Source: Cristatella mucedo (Eukaryota > Bryozoa > Phylactolaemata > Cristatellidae). From it: a stretch of 64,000 nt of DNA. The DNA lies in contig WPIO01000194.1 in the NCBI GenBank assembly GCA_009760855.2, positions 1 to 64,000 on the forward strand. Direction: 5' to 3'. This document shows, one piece after another, positions 1 to 12,510 of this stretch. The notes under the pieces are model-generated. The model was given only the letters and a program-made list of their open reading frames with translations. It made no database searches and was not told the origin of the DNA. Position 1 is the first letter of the stretch. Each line of letters starts with the position of its first letter. The position numbers were made by a program, and so were the translations under genes.

Positions 1-49
1 ACCACATTTGCATGCTGACCCTCTGTTTTTAAGCTTACCATTGATCGGC

Positions 50-480
50 GAAATTGCTTAGCTCCTCCGTACCTATTGGCACTGCAGCACCAGCTTCAGC
101 ATTCTCTAGCTCTCTGTTCATATATGAACAGTAAATTAGTGTTACGTTCATGTGATAGCTTTTGCACTGCAGTCTTAGACTGTGCAACTCACTTCGACGA
201 TTTCTATGCCATGACAAATTTTCTCATGCTACCTGCCTAGCTATATCCTGTTGAGCCAGCCTGAGCGGACACTTCCATCTTAATTACTACCTCAATCGCT
301 CTCCTGACTTAGCAATGTTTCTCCTTTTCCATTTTTTGCACGAGATGAAGTCAGTTTCAAATGCCTACCAAACGCATACCGAAAGCTGGGGTTGAGCTTA
401 ACAAAACTTTTCTGTGTAACATCCTCATTGACATTGTGGCTTTGCAAAGTTACAGACGGAAGTACATTAGGTTACATTGC
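50..480 (+). repeat. LINE family B 3' fragment (copy 1)
   Basis: This stretch is a divergent copy of a sequence repeated at about 1,137, 8,695, 16,810, 24,528, 37,760 (reverse) and 60,690 (reverse). Shared words include CTGCAG..CTTAGACTGT, CTCTCCTGACT, and a terminal GTTACAGACGG followed by ACATTA-type repeats. Translations of better copies resemble the C-terminal end of non-LTR retrotransposon reverse-transcriptase ORFs, but this copy is not open. It is 5'-truncated, as is usual for LINEs. Confidence 0.6.
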
Positions 481-1137
481 TTTATATTAAAACACAAGTG
501 ACATTTAGTTCAACTTATGAGTAATACAAAAATATCGTCAGTTTAATTAAGATGAGAACCTGTTGATTTCAGCTTGCATTGTTCGAGGGGGCATTTTATT
601 CAAGACAGTGCTGTCGTCTTTTCCTGGAGAAGCAGGACTAATGGAAATCCATCAAACTCTTGAGTAACTGAAATTCAGTATTAGGTTAATGTCTAGCACC
701 CAAATAGTCTTTGTGGATTTTTTGGTGTTACTTACGAAGGTATATTGCATCAAGCGTACCTTAAATATAGACACTTTACATATTTTAAAGATTGAGGCCT
801 CCAGAAAAAAGGAAACTCAAGCAACTAAAAAAATCCAAACGAGATCAGTGTCATAGTTACCAATTTTGGCAATGCCACCTTACAAAGTCAATAGTCCATT
901 GCAACTGACTACGAATACGGCTGCAAGACAAGTATGCAAGTCCCTGATGTTTTGCCATGCCTCCCCTTTGCTAAAAAATAAAGCGAGAGTGGCTTCCGAT
1001 TGATCAGTGGTCACTGGGAAATTTGTTTACACCGACCCACAAGGCCCAACATATCTTGGCTCCTTAATACTTTGGTGAAGTGCTACACGAGTGTCATTTC
1101 TTGGGACTTGTACGGAAAATACACTATCTGTTGTACC
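480..1137. other. no gene seen
   Basis: AT-rich sequence between two LINE family B copies. No open frame of note and no recognised repeat. Confidence 0.5.
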
Positions 1138-1475
1138 TCATCGTAAAGACCGTTGGACACAAAAGCTTTTGCACTGCTGTCCGCATATTGCTGAACTCAC
1201 TTCCATGACTCTCAGGTATGGACAAATACTCTCCTGCTGTTGACAATGGCAAATCCTCGAAAGAGTGCCTGAGCTGCTACTTCCATGTTACTCCCTACCT
1301 CGACTGCTCTCCTGACTCAGCTATTGTTTTTACTTATTCTTTCTGGCATGAAATTAAGTCAATTGGCGACCAAATCTGTACCGAAAGCCACTAGGCTGCT
1401 AGAGGCCCATGTTAAATTCCCCTGCGTACCACCCACACAATGCTTTGGCTTTATGGACTTGCAGCCGGTGATAAC
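1137..1475 (+). repeat. LINE family B 3' fragment (copy 2)
   Basis: It shares AAAGACCGTTGG, CTGAGCTGCTACTTCCATG, CTGCTCTCCTGACT and ACCGAAAGCCACTAGGCTG with the other family B copies, most clearly with 16,920-17,200. The 89-codon frame at 1,285-1,554 lies within and beyond this repeat and is not a gene. From 1,475 to about 2,025 I see nothing recognisable. Confidence 0.6.
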
Positions 1476-2024
1476 ATCACGCCAAATATTACAATCAAGA
1501 AAGAAAAAGTTAAAAATGGAAAGACTGAGATGGTCAAAAAAACGAGAATATTAAAAATGTAAAGGAAATAATTGCCGTAATTTGCTCTATGCTCCTTAGG
1601 AAACGGGCGGCAGTTGAAGCAGGATCGATTGTTTGCAGTTTAAGTGGCCCTTTCACGAAACAATACAAGGAAAGAGTTCTCCAAAATGAAACTGCCGAAG
1701 TTGTAAAATAAAGTTTCCCTTTAAGATTTTTATTACAAGATGTTTGGGGTTTGTTGTTCTTTTTCCTCACTTCTTGGTCAATCAAGATTTGCAGGCTGTC
1801 ACTATTGTCAGAAGTCCCTACCTCAGTTTAAGTAGTTTTAAATACCCTCAAATCAGTTAGTTGAGTATGTTTTGAGTCCCTATAAAGGTGTGTAAGCAAG
1901 TTGCTTCAGGCGGTGCTAATATATCGCGCCTCCAACACGATGTCTTCTTTTCTAAGATTGCTTCTTATTTCATTTCAATTTCATGTGCTTAAATCATTCT
2001 TTCCATTTTTTAGATTGTTATAAA

Positions 2025-2470
2025 GTTCATTTGGATGACTCTGGAGCATACGAACTTGAGGCAAGGTATCCAAGGATTTGAGGTTCGTACGAGGTATAGG
2101 TAAGCATTAAGATTCCAAAAGCTGTTGGTACGATCCCTGGTGAGGGAGTACATCAAATAGATTCGCCAGTGCCAAAGAAGGAAGGGACTTAAAAGTGATT
2201 GCCAAAACCTTGAAGTCAACGCATTGCTTGACTGAGAGATAAGTGCAGGTCTGCGAGAAGTAGTGAGATGCAGCAGCTGTTGAGCTTACGACAATCAAGC
2301 CTAGCTGTCAAGTTGTGCACCAGGTGCACTCGTCTGGCCGCACAAGTCGGTAGACCAGAAAGCAGTTAGGCACAGATGACGAAAAGGTATGTCAAAACAA
2401 ATTGCATGGGTCAATTTAGATGAAGTCAGCCTGACTCAACGAACACGAATTTTAGCAATGTTATGTAGCT
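2025..2470 (-). repeat. LINE family A 3' fragment (copy 1)
   Basis: On the minus strand this matches the C-terminal ORF region of LINE family A, best seen at 44,858-45,382. The shared plus-strand order is GGAGCATACGAAC, GATTTGAGGTTCGTACGAGGTAT, AAAAGCTG.TGGTACGAT, CTTGAAGTCAA and GCCTAGCTG. The frame is broken and the 3' hairpin tail is missing at the left end, so both ends are truncated. Confidence 0.65.
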
Positions 2471-2527
2471 GAAACTATCCGACTTGACTGTGGGGCAGAT
2501 TTCGATAGGAGAGAGATGGGGTGAGGA

Positions 2528-2529
<2 letters not shown>

Positions 2530-2592
<63 letters not shown>
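2530..2592. repeat. (GA)n microsatellite
   Basis: About 60 bp of nearly perfect GA dinucleotide. The Leu/Ser-repeat frames on the opposite strand are by-products of the repeat. Confidence 0.98.
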
Positions 2593-2594
<2 letters not shown>

Positions 2595-2865
2595 GTGATG
2601 CAGGGGGAGAGAAAGAGTGTACAAAGTCCGAGCAGCCTGAATAGCAGGCAGAGAAAATATGCACTCACTTATCCCAATCCACTTGAAGGAAGTATCCTAC
2701 CTATGCCAGAACAAGACGAATTTGGTTTCGGAAGTGACCGACTTCAAAAGGATTGGCCTGCAGCTGGAAAAAACCTGGTAACCAGCAGTTGCAGTATGTC
2801 GTTCCGGAATAGCACAGGTTTGGGTGCTCAGCAATGCCATGACCCACACACATACGAACACACAC

Positions 2866-3045
<180 letters not shown>

Positions 3046-3640
3046 GCTCGGGACCTGGTGGTTTCTGCACCAAGAGAGCCTGGAAGCTCTGCCAGAGGCT
3101 GTTGCTAGGAGTCGGCATACCCCGGGAGGTTAGCTGCTGCTGCCTATGCTGCATGGAGGCAGAAACCGTTTGCACCGACCCAATGCACCCTGTTTCTGGG
3201 TCACCTAATTAAGGTTCTTCTGGCCACTATCAATAACTGCATGGAGGCAGGCCAGCTAGAAGGTGGTCTGTCCCTGAAGCCGGACGTGGTAATCAACAAA
3301 GGCACAGATATCGTATTCATTGATGTGACGGTACCTTTTGACGGCAGCTAGGATGCTCTGGTTATTACGGCCCGGAACAGGACCGATAAATATGCAGCCC
3401 AGTCTTTGGTCTTTCCTGAATGCTGGCTACCGTCAGGCAGTGGTGAGGCCCTTCGTGGTCGGTGCTCGTGGCAGCTGTTGGCCAAACCATGAAGCTTGCC
3501 CGACTGACCTCGGTAGGACATGCCGGCAGAAATATTCAGGAGGCACTGGGTGACCGGCGAAGCTACCTGCTCGAAAGACGTAGGGCCTCTTGGTTCATGA
3601 ACCATGGGTAGCCAGTACACCAGCAGCCCCTGCATGACAT
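3046..3640 (+). mobile_element. R2-type (REL-endonuclease) non-LTR retrotransposon, 3' fragment
   Basis: A GC-rich island directly after the microsatellite. In translation around 3,275-3,345 it reads KPDVVINKG followed by FIDVTVPFDGS. This is the PD...D layout of the restriction-like endonuclease domain at the C-terminus of R2-group retrotransposon ORFs. Around 3,425-3,475 a stretch reads RPFVVGARGSC, corresponding to the conserved region further downstream in that domain. A Cys-rich segment at about 3,120-3,160 may be the remnant of the upstream zinc knuckle. The reading frame is interrupted by stops and frameshifts, so the copy is dead. A second copy lies at 14,773-15,315 on the minus strand, and the two match well over roughly 3,420-3,520. 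Confidence 0.7.
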
Positions 3641-5175
3641 TTGGCTTCGGTTAGGCCGCTAAGTAAAAAAGCAAAAATACAAAAACGCCCGAAGCCGTGT
3701 GGCCTCTTGGCTAGTTTCTCATCTACAGTGACTACTAATGACATTATAACCAGCGGATGCAGATTTCCCAAATTCCTACGTTGAAATTTTAAACTGGGGT
3801 AAGTCGGCCAGTAGTAGGAGTTATCCCTCATAATGGCTGCCAATAGTGGGAGTTGACCCTCCGAAAGCACATTTAGAAAATATTGTACGAAGACCAGTAA
3901 ACTGAATGGCATGAAAATTTTGACGAAGAACAATGGTAGCATTAGCTATCGTTTGATGTGGTATAGCTGCTGTTTTGACCTTCTGGTGACCTTTACAAGT
4001 CCACGGCCACGTATGGCACTGCAGGTAAAAGGCAGCTGCAAAATTTCCAGATTAAACAAAACTCAATGTAGAAATATGGCAAAAAGTTCAAACAATGCAC
4101 AACACTCGACTTGACTCACCACCCACAAACAACTTTAAAAAAAAATTGAGTTCTTAAACCGTTGACTGTCATCACGAACGCAGCCCACGGACACTTTGTC
4201 AAAGGCACATTATATTATATATATGCATACACACCCATCATGCATAGATGCACAGGGGGAGAATGTCAAGACAGGTGAGCTCCACCTATTTTTTAAATTT
4301 CACACAGATCGGCCATGTATCGACCAAGTTGTACAGTTTACCAGGTACCATGTACAACTGTGAGTGAAAGGATGACAAAGGCTAAGCACGACAAACACAG
4401 CCAGTTTGACCAAAACAAGTCTATCAAGTGAGGTCCAATATGCATACAAGAATTTTGGAATGATTATGTTACTACAATCAATCATACATTCCAACGTTTT
4501 AAGGATATCGGATCATCATTTTAGGAGATATGACATAAATGACAGCAGGCATTGCACTCTCGTTTGCAGATAAACTTGAGAACTCCAAGGTATAACCAAG
4601 AGGCAGCACTGGGAAACGCTATAATCACACGATCAATTCAATAAATAGATACATATGGATCTCAGGAATAGGTCAAACTAACAAGAGCCTTATACAGCCT
4701 AAGCAGATCATATCCGCGATAGGTCTCATACCGCAGGCCGGCAATCCAGGGTACAGCCGGGCGACACACCGGCATTCGCCAATACCAATCGGATAGCTAG
4801 TTTCTTCGCTCCGAGTCAGGCAGCCAAATTTCGAACTCATTGCCGACTTGAAACTGCTCAAGCAGGATTGCTATTGGCCACCGCCACTTCCAGGACAAGC
4901 TTTTAATCATTTGGTTATCATCGCAAACAGTACGGAAAACCAGCCGGAGAGCAACAGGAATTTATTCCTCTACGCACGGAGCAGGGGGAAGCACAACTCT
5001 CCTCGCCCCTCACCCACTGGAGTGCCGCAATTCCCAAGTCAAAACTATTATTATTAGCACATCCTGACCGCATAGCAGATCGAGAGTAACGGCATACTCG
5101 TGCAGCAATCAGGGGCAAGCAACATCAATTAAACGAAACGCATAGCCTAAACAACAATGCAGGTACTTGTCGAAC
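3640..5175. other. no gene seen
   Basis: Mixed-composition sequence with no frame above about 115 codons. No conserved motif or family repeat was recognised. Confidence 0.5.
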
Positions 5176-5189
5176 TAGGTACGGACTTT

Positions 5190-5275
5190 CTCCCAGACTT
5201 GCCCCCTGACATTCCCCCTCCCCCGGATATTCCCCCTGGTATCGGACAGTTCCCCTGTGGGGTAGGGCATTGCTT
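5190..5275. repeat. short C-rich array with GACATTCCCC-like units
   Basis: Several degenerate units such as GACATTCCCCCTC, GGATATTCCCCC and GGACAGTTCCCC lie close together. Similar words in reverse orientation occur at about 6,615-6,680, and again at 47,868-47,925 in forward orientation next to a (TA)n tract. It looks like a minisatellite or mobile-element end associated with AT microsatellites. Confidence 0.5.
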
Positions 5276-5639
5276 CTCTAACGTATGGAAAAGCCACGAT
5301 ATAAATTGTTTAGATTACATATCTTGAAAAAATAATAAATAGCTTATAACACGTAGCATATTAATCATTATAGTCATTTGAATGGTGTTCGCTGCTCCCT
5401 GCTTTTCGGCCCATCACCAAGTGCAAGTTCAAAGCTCTGTCACAGGCCGCCAGCAGCTGAATATCTCGGCAGCAGCTGCGAGCACTTAGCAGTATCCTTG
5501 ACCTCCGCCACCGCCGACACCGCTGATGCAGCCGACGCAGCCGACGAAGCCAATGCCACACAATCTCTTTTGGCAGTGCTATCGAGTCGCTGCTTAAACT
5601 GCATTGATTTTTATTTTAATAAGACGCGAACCTCATTTG

Positions 5640-6545
5640 ATCGTATCTATCTTTCTATCTATCTATCGATCGATATATATATATATATATATATTTATAT
5701 ATGTATATATTTATATATGTATATATGTATATATTTATATATGTATATATATATGTATATATTTATATATTTATATATTTATATATTTATATATTTATAT
5801 ATTTATATATTTTTATATTTATATATTTAAATATTTTTATATTTTTATATTTTTACATTTTTATATTTTACATTTTTACATTTTTATATTTTTATATTTT
5901 TATATTTTTGCATTTTTATATTTTTATATTTTTAAATTTTTTATATTTTTATATTTTTACATTTTCATATGTTTATATGTTAATATTTTTATATTTTTAT
6001 ATTTTTATATTTTTACATTTTTACATTTTTATATTTTTACATTTTAATATTTTTGCATTTTTATATTTTTATATTTTTATATTTTTATATTTTTATATTT
6101 TTATATTTTTATATTTTTATATTTTTATATTTTTAAATTTTTATATTTTTTATATTTTTATATTTTTATATTTTTTATATTTTTATATTTTTATATTTTT
6201 ATATTTTTATATTTTTATATTTTTATATTTTTATATTTTTATATTTTTATATTTTTATATTTTTATATTTTTATATGTTTATATTTTTACATTTTTATAT
6301 TTTTATATTGTTATATTTAAATTTATATATTTTTACATATTTTTATATTTTTATATATTTTTATATTTTTATATTTTTACATTTTTATATGTATATATTT
6401 TTATATTTTTATATTTTATATTTTTACATTTTTATATTTTTATATTTTTATATTTTTAAATTTGTATATATTTATATATATATATTCATATATATATGTA
6501 TATATTTATATAATTATATTTTTATATTTTTATATATTTATGTGT
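5640..6545. repeat. AT satellite with 8-bp period
   Basis: It starts as CTAT/CGAT and (TA)n repeats, then becomes a long array of an 8-bp unit. The unit is ATATTTAT at the left (about 5,755-5,820) and ATTTTTAT through most of the array (about 5,850-6,470). It returns to TATATATT and then TGTG/TATG repeats at the right edge. The Phe/Tyr/Ile-rich frames of up to 252 codons come purely from the repeat. Confidence 0.95.
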
Positions 6546-6604
6546 GTGTGTATGTATGTATTCATAGTTATGCGTTAGTCAATGTAGCAGTGAAAAATCC
6601 TAGC

Positions 6605-6690
6605 CTGGTGAAATATCCGGGGGAAACGTCCAACGGTCCACCGATGGGGAGGGGAACATCCAAGTGGGGGAATGTCCTACAACCATCTTG
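6605..6690. repeat. G-rich array, reverse counterpart of the 5,190 array
   Basis: Words such as GGGGGAAACGTCC, GGGGAACATCC and GGGGGAATGTCC are the reverse-complement style of the C-rich units left of the AT satellite. The satellite is therefore flanked by inverted GC-rich arrays about 1.4 kb apart. Confidence 0.5.
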
Positions 6691-7330
6691 ACCAGCCCCT
6701 GCGAAGGTCTTTGTGAGCCAGTCAGCTCCCGCCACGAATGGATAACAGCGATATTGCTACAGCAAGACCGATTAAATTGTTTAGAATAATACTAAATCCT
6801 TAGCTTAGTCTACTTAGAGCTTTACTTTAGTATCCCGGTGCTTTCAGCAACCAAAAAGAAGGTGCTACTTACGTGATGCAGTCTCGTAAAATGGCTTTGC
6901 AGACGTGCTCAAGTGCTCAAGCAGATGTTTAGGGTCAAACGTATGCATAACAATAGGTATCGCGATATGTATTTAGATACAGATAATTAAGCTAGCATCA
7001 CAGGGTTGTAAGAAAGGCATCTTCTCTGGGAAACAAGGAAAGCTTCACAAACCAACGCACGGATCCAGAGTCCTTAGTTGAAGCTCAACTAATGCCATTT
7101 CTACGCTGTTAGTGCTAGCACTGAAAGCAGATTTCGTACATTTTAAAATAAATTGCAATACGTTGCTTTACATTGCAATACACTGCCATGTAGTGCGACA
7201 CTGCTGTCACTTCTGCAGTAATCGTGTGAAAACTTTTGTTGTCAATCAGACTTATGCGTGCTAAATTTGCGGGTTCACCTTACAAATTTCTCTTGATTGC
7301 ACTTCCGCATTCCCATGATATTGTGTAGGA
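6690..7330. other. no gene seen
   Basis: Unremarkable single-copy-looking sequence without an open frame or motif. Confidence 0.5.
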
Positions 7331-7334
7331 TGAT

Positions 7335-7510
7335 GAGCCGTAACGGCACACTAGGTAAGGTGGTTGCTTTTCACAACCTCGGTACCAAGGTTCGTGGGTT
7401 CTAATCCTGCGATGGGTGACGCTTTACTGCCACTCCAAGCGGTACCAAAAGGCATACAAGCACTTCTGTCGCTATACAAATGAGGTTGGCAAATCAGCTA
7501 GGATTTTTCA
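7335..7510 (+). mobile_element. tRNA-headed SINE, family D (copy 1)
   Basis: This copy aligns along its length with 50,005-50,185. Shared parts are CACTAGGTAAG, GGTTGCTTTTC, a B-box-like GGGTTCTAATCC (GAGTTCGAATCC in the other copy), TTACTGCCACTCCAAGCGGT and a tail with GTCGCTATACAAA. The internal pol III A-box/B-box spacing is tRNA-like. The copies differ by point changes, so both are probably old. Confidence 0.7.
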
Positions 7511-7514
7511 TCTC

Positions 7515-8690
7515 CGAGGTGTGGCAGCCAGTGCACTCAATTATACCGCAATTCATCTGTCATTTTCACAAAATGCTTCACTCAAGTGTGATTGTGATGA
7601 CAAATTGGATCGTTAAGCCTTGCTTACGCATCAAATTAAATGGGATTAGGCCTGCCTAGTTTCACGAGACGGCCTCCATTTTCTCAGCCCAGGAGGTAGT
7701 AAAGGAAATTTGGAACTACAATACTTCAGCCGTTTCCTCAAATAATTTCATGCAATTGCGGCTTTTTTGAAGTTAAGAATACCAGCATTCCGCGTCTAAT
7801 CTCGAGATTTCAAACGACAGGGCTTGTGTGTCCTATTGCTATGGCGTCTGATGGCACGGCCCAGCCCAGTAAGCAAACCGTAATACTCCAATGGCACTCT
7901 GGCTGTCCTTTCCAAAACAAACTCGCAATATGAGTGGTTTTGTTTTCTTGTTACAGGAAATTGATCCCTGTATTTAGCTTTGACTATCGACTCAGTCCGC
8001 TTTCCCGTGCTCAATCTACTGCATCTAGTACCCCAAGCCGTCCAGCTTTCCTAAAAATTAAAGTTGTCATTCGGCTGCTATTGCAACTATAAGCGTCGCA
8101 CTGCTTCGGATTTGATAACACTGCATATGCGACTGCGTTCGGCTATACGAGCTAAGCTTTGTGCAATTACTTGTGCTCGCTTGCCTGCATAGCCTGCATG
8201 ACTACCTCTCAGCGAGCGGTCCTACATTTACAGGCTGGGATACAGCTATCATTTTTTAATTTATTTTGCATAAAAGCAATTTAACAATTCAATTCAAGGA
8301 CAACTGCGGACCGACATTATCCTAGAAATGTCCTGCATTGGCACAAGGACGTTCCCGTGCAAAAGTCTCTCCCTGTCAGCTTGCCCAGCATTTTTTGAAC
8401 AAGACACAGTTGCTGTTTCAGAGCTGGCATTTTGCAAACACTCTTTTAGCTTTTCTTGCTATCGCATCTAGTGCATAGGCATTTACACACTACGGTCTTA
8501 ATTTTGTTTAGGATAGTCAGAGCATCTACCATTTTGAATTGCGATGGAACGGCGATTTCCCCACTTCGTGCATCGTTTTAAGTGTCTTTAAGTCCACATG
8601 CTAAAACACCATGTTCCCGGTTTTCTTACTAAAATTAATTCGATTAGCCTTGGGTGATCTAAGGCTGCAGCCTTTGATTGGCACCGGCAG
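7515..8690. other. no gene seen
   Basis: No coding signal above short random frames and no recognised repeat. Confidence 0.5.
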
Positions 8691-8694
8691 ACCG

Positions 8695-8890
8695 ATAACC
8701 AACTCACTTCAACTGCTCTCCTGACTCTGCAAATCTTCCTACTTTCTCTTGGCTGCGTAACAAGAAGTCTGTTGGCTAACCGATTGCATACCGAAAGCCA
8801 CTTAGGCTGTGAGTTCGCTATACAAAACTCTCCTGCGGAACACACACGTAGTCTTTATTGGCTGTGTTGAGTTACCGATGGAGACCCATA
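8695..8890 (+). repeat. LINE family B 3' fragment (copy 3)
   Basis: It contains CAACTGCTCTCCTGACTCTGC, TACTTTCTCTT, AAGTCTGTTGGCTA, CATACCGAAAGCC and CTGTGAGT..GCTATACAAAACTCTCCTGCG, in the order found at 17,090-17,215 and 24,640-24,780. Only the 3' portion is present. Confidence 0.7.
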
Positions 8891-11800
8891 CGTACGTACA
8901 TATTTGAGTTGCTGTACAGCTGCAATTTTTATTAAAGGTGTCTCGCAACTGCGGTTTATATATCTCGTAATGAAAAGCGTAGTTTCACATTAATCAGCGG
9001 CATTTAATTGACAGCATGCGAGCGTCCACATGCAATGGCCTCATATTGTCCCTTACATCCAGCCCCCCTGTGCATTCAAAATGCATAACTAGATCCTTTT
9101 AGTTTTTAGGCGTTGTGCTACTATAGCCTTTACACCATATTATAAGAAACATCGTTCCTCGTATACCAACCGAATAGTATGGCATAGCAAGCTCTCTGGC
9201 GTTGTCCTATTATGGCTTGTAATTGGGTAGGCCCGTAAGGTCTCGTAAACCTTGGAATTTTGACACAAACGCCATTTCAACAATGAGCGTAAGAGAATTC
9301 AGATTCAGATTTTATTTTTAAGTCATCAACGCTGGGTTCAAACAGCTAACATTCATGCCAATTACTTTGATGTTGTCAATCTATGGCGTCTAATCCGTAT
9401 GCCAGCCGGCTTACGTACATGTTCCACGCAAATTCTCCAAGTGGCCCGGATTGATCTGTATTTTTGACAGTACTCGATATATTTTCACACAATACGCATA
9501 AAGTAACCGCGTTATATGTGCACACTGTAAAAAGTAGTGCATCGATTTCACCTACCAAATTCCACACGTTTGTACTTACGCGTGGTATTGCTATGGCATC
9601 TAAGAAAGTAATAGACAGAATGATTCAACTGTCTTTTTCGTTTAAACCCACGGAACGTACTGCAGCGACTGGTAAAGTTAACGCTTCCCTTGCATTACTC
9701 GATCCTGGTGGTCACACGGTCTACCAGTTTCCTTAAGCAAATATGCGACAAAATGCTATTGTATAGGTCAACAATAGCGTTGGAGGATTATAGTGGTTTC
9801 CTCTTCTAATACGTGGTGCTGTTGTCCAACCATCACCACACGTTCGGAATTTAGGTGTCTTCTTCGACAACTACCAAGGTTGTAATAAGCATCGTTAAAA
9901 AGACTGCTTCATTTGCGAGCCGTTGCATATTATGTAGGTCTAAGATGAGGCAGCGTCTTACGCTACGGCGAGCTATGAATTGAACTAGCTCCTTGGTTAT
10001 GTGTCGGCTATGTTATTGGAATTTAATTATGGCTCTGCTCTTGGAAAAGCCACTAGGCATTGAAGCATCTGAAGAACACGACTGAAAATCCAGTTTACAA
10101 TTACAGTTGATTTTTATCAAGTGTCTCATTTTCTGAAAATTGTTCGATCGCTTTCGGTCGATCGACGGAAGCAGATTAAAGTTCTTCTGGTGACCCACAA
10201 CGTCCACGACGACTGTGATAGGCTCGGCTCAGTTTAAATGCTGCACCTTTTTTGCCTGGTGTTGCCCTCAGGTCCAGCAGTGACAATACATTGCATGGTC
10301 TATTCCTCAGCTTCCATACCAATTGCGACAGATGCATTCCATCTGAAGGTCCTAAACTGCAGACCTCACTTCCACGATTCTTGTTAGACTAAGTCTACTC
10401 TTCTGCTTTAGGCCATCGCAATTTCTGTACAGCTGTCGTCCACTGCTACTTCTTGAAGGGACTGCTCTATTCCGACAGCCGCCGAGAGGCGAACAGGGGA
10501 CACAGTTTTGTAAACGCTCATTAAACAAAGTAGTGGCCGTTGTGCATTCGTATCTGGGCAGCCGTATCTGCATTCCATAATAACCGACACACGGCGTCGG
10601 TTTGAGCCATCTTTAGATGTGAACGACTGCTCGCAAAAACTTAACAGTGACATAGAGAGTGGGATTCGGCAAACACGTTACATGGAACAAGAATAAATTA
10701 GGTACGAGAGTTCTCCCAACCTACGGGGAGCAGACTTGGGCAGCCTACATTGCAATTGCCGAGTAGATCTGCCATGAGCCATGACATTTCAGGACACCCG
10801 ACGAAAGGCAAGGTGTATAAGCATCATTCAGGATAGATATTACTTCCTTCTAAAGCTGGAGGGAGCTTCGCTTAAACAGGCAGACCTTCTGCTTGCTGCA
10901 GGACATTGTTGCACTAGTCAGGAGTATTCTCCACTCTCTCCAGCCTCTGTGCCTGATGGCGTGCTGCGTCTCATTTGGTGAAAGATTTTGGAAAACTTAC
11001 GATCGATCAACCCAGGCAGATGGAAGTTCTTACCCTAATCCGTAAGAGCCACGACGGCCGGGATCCTTTCTGCTTAGCTGAACTGCCTTGGGCTTCCCCA
11101 TTCCCCCAGATAGAATGCTGAGGACGCATTGCATGATATATTCCTCTGTTTCATCACCTCTAGTGACTGATGCATTCGCTAGGAGGGCCCATTAAGCAGT
11201 GTTTAAAAATTTAGAATTAAACGCTTTGATGTGCAGTGCCTACTATGGACATGGCAGCTGTGTCGATGTTTGAATATGTAGGATGACTTGCTGGCCTGGG
11301 TCTTTGGAGGTCGTTGCATGAGAACGCCGACATGCAATCGCATGCAAGGTATCACACAATTTGAAAATAGGTTTCCTATAATGCACAATTAAAACCCCAG
11401 TAACCGAGAGGCTTTTTCAAAAATTGTACCTGCTTGTGCTATTGGAGATTTAATACCGTATTGTACTATATATAAGCATCCTTTCTATATATAATCTATA
11501 CTCTATAATCTATACTCTACTATATATAAGCATCATAGACGGGTAGGCCCTACTTTTAGAAGTGACGTTTTAAAAAAAAAAATTTGGTCTAATACCAGGA
11601 TAAACTGAAGAATATCAAGACCTAAATTAACTACCCATTTTATTTGTACTGTCTTCTGTAACAGGAATAGCATTGATACCTTCTCAATCTTCTTCGTTCG
11701 CATCACTGGCTTGAAACTTGGTTGAAACTGTATTATCACGATAGTTTTCGTCACTAAGTCATTTTCCGAGACGCCCACTACTTTTGGAATGCCACACTTC

Positions 11801-12200
11801 ATGAAAGATCTGTCTACAATTTCTAGCTCAATGATTTTCCAGGCCTTGACAATCCGCTCAGAGAACTAAACAATTGATGGTTTCTTGATTCCTTTTGCTT
11901 TTGTCAAGTTGTAATTAGATTATCCTTTTATCCATTCAGTTCAAAGTTCTCGTAAGGCTACCTTAAAAGATAGTTTGATGTTTACATTCAGATGCTTCAA
12001 ATGACTAGTCTTGTCACGGAATGCAGATTGTCCTTGACACGAGTATTTTCCGAGCCTCAACTTCCGTCCTTCATCTATTTATTTTCTGTGTTTTGGTACA
12101 GGTTGAAACAATCTCTCTGTTGCATGATAGTGAGTGTCATTTGTATAAAGAGTTACGTTTAACTTGAAACCATCACAATAGGCTTGTCTTCTCTGATTTG
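8890..12200. other. no gene seen
   Basis: About 3.3 kb without a convincing gene. Around 10,340-10,390 a few words (GCAGACCTCACTTCCACGATTCTTG) recall LINE family B, but the match is short. At 11,463-11,535 TACTATATATAAGCATC occurs twice, flanking a small ATCTATACTCTATA tandem repeat. Confidence 0.5.
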
Positions 12201-12208
12201 CATTTGTA

Positions 12209-12510
12209 GGATTCCGATTTTACTCCGACCATTGTGGCCGTCGTTGGCACAACCAACGTTTTCGCCACCTTCACTACCACCATGGTCACGGCCTCTGTCA
12301 ATGTCATGGCCGCTCTATTAATGAAGCCTGTTTTGATCATTTATGCCTCAACCTTTATCGTTGTGGCTGAATCAGTCACCTCCATTATCCATGTCCTCAT
12401 CACATCATCAATTTCAATGAAACCACATTCTTTGAAACCATTTTGACAGCTTTCTTAGTCCGTGCAATGTCGAATTTGTGTTAATAAACAAAGCTTTCGA
12501 ACACATTGAG
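12209..12510 (+). other. possible terminal exon, His/Cys-rich frame (uncertain)
   Basis: A good acceptor-like site (TTTGCATTTGTAG) is followed by about 160 bp in which one frame reads a His-, Arg- and Cys-rich peptide (for example HLHYHHGHGLCQCHGR) before a TGA. A second frame is open for 70 codons and strongly hydrophobic. An AATAAA sits at about 12,482. All frames are biased because the DNA is rich in CAC/GTC-like triplets, so this could equally be low-complexity sequence. I do not recognise a family. Confidence 0.2.

Noticed and set aside
5190-5275. NF-kappaB-like regulatory sites (GGACATTCCCC)
   Set aside because: The words occur as a degenerate repeat array beside AT satellites at three places and not near a gene start.
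5604-6459. Phe/Tyr/Ile-rich frames of up to 252 codons
   Set aside because: They are translations of the 8-bp AT satellite; the period 8 forces a 24-bp protein repeat.
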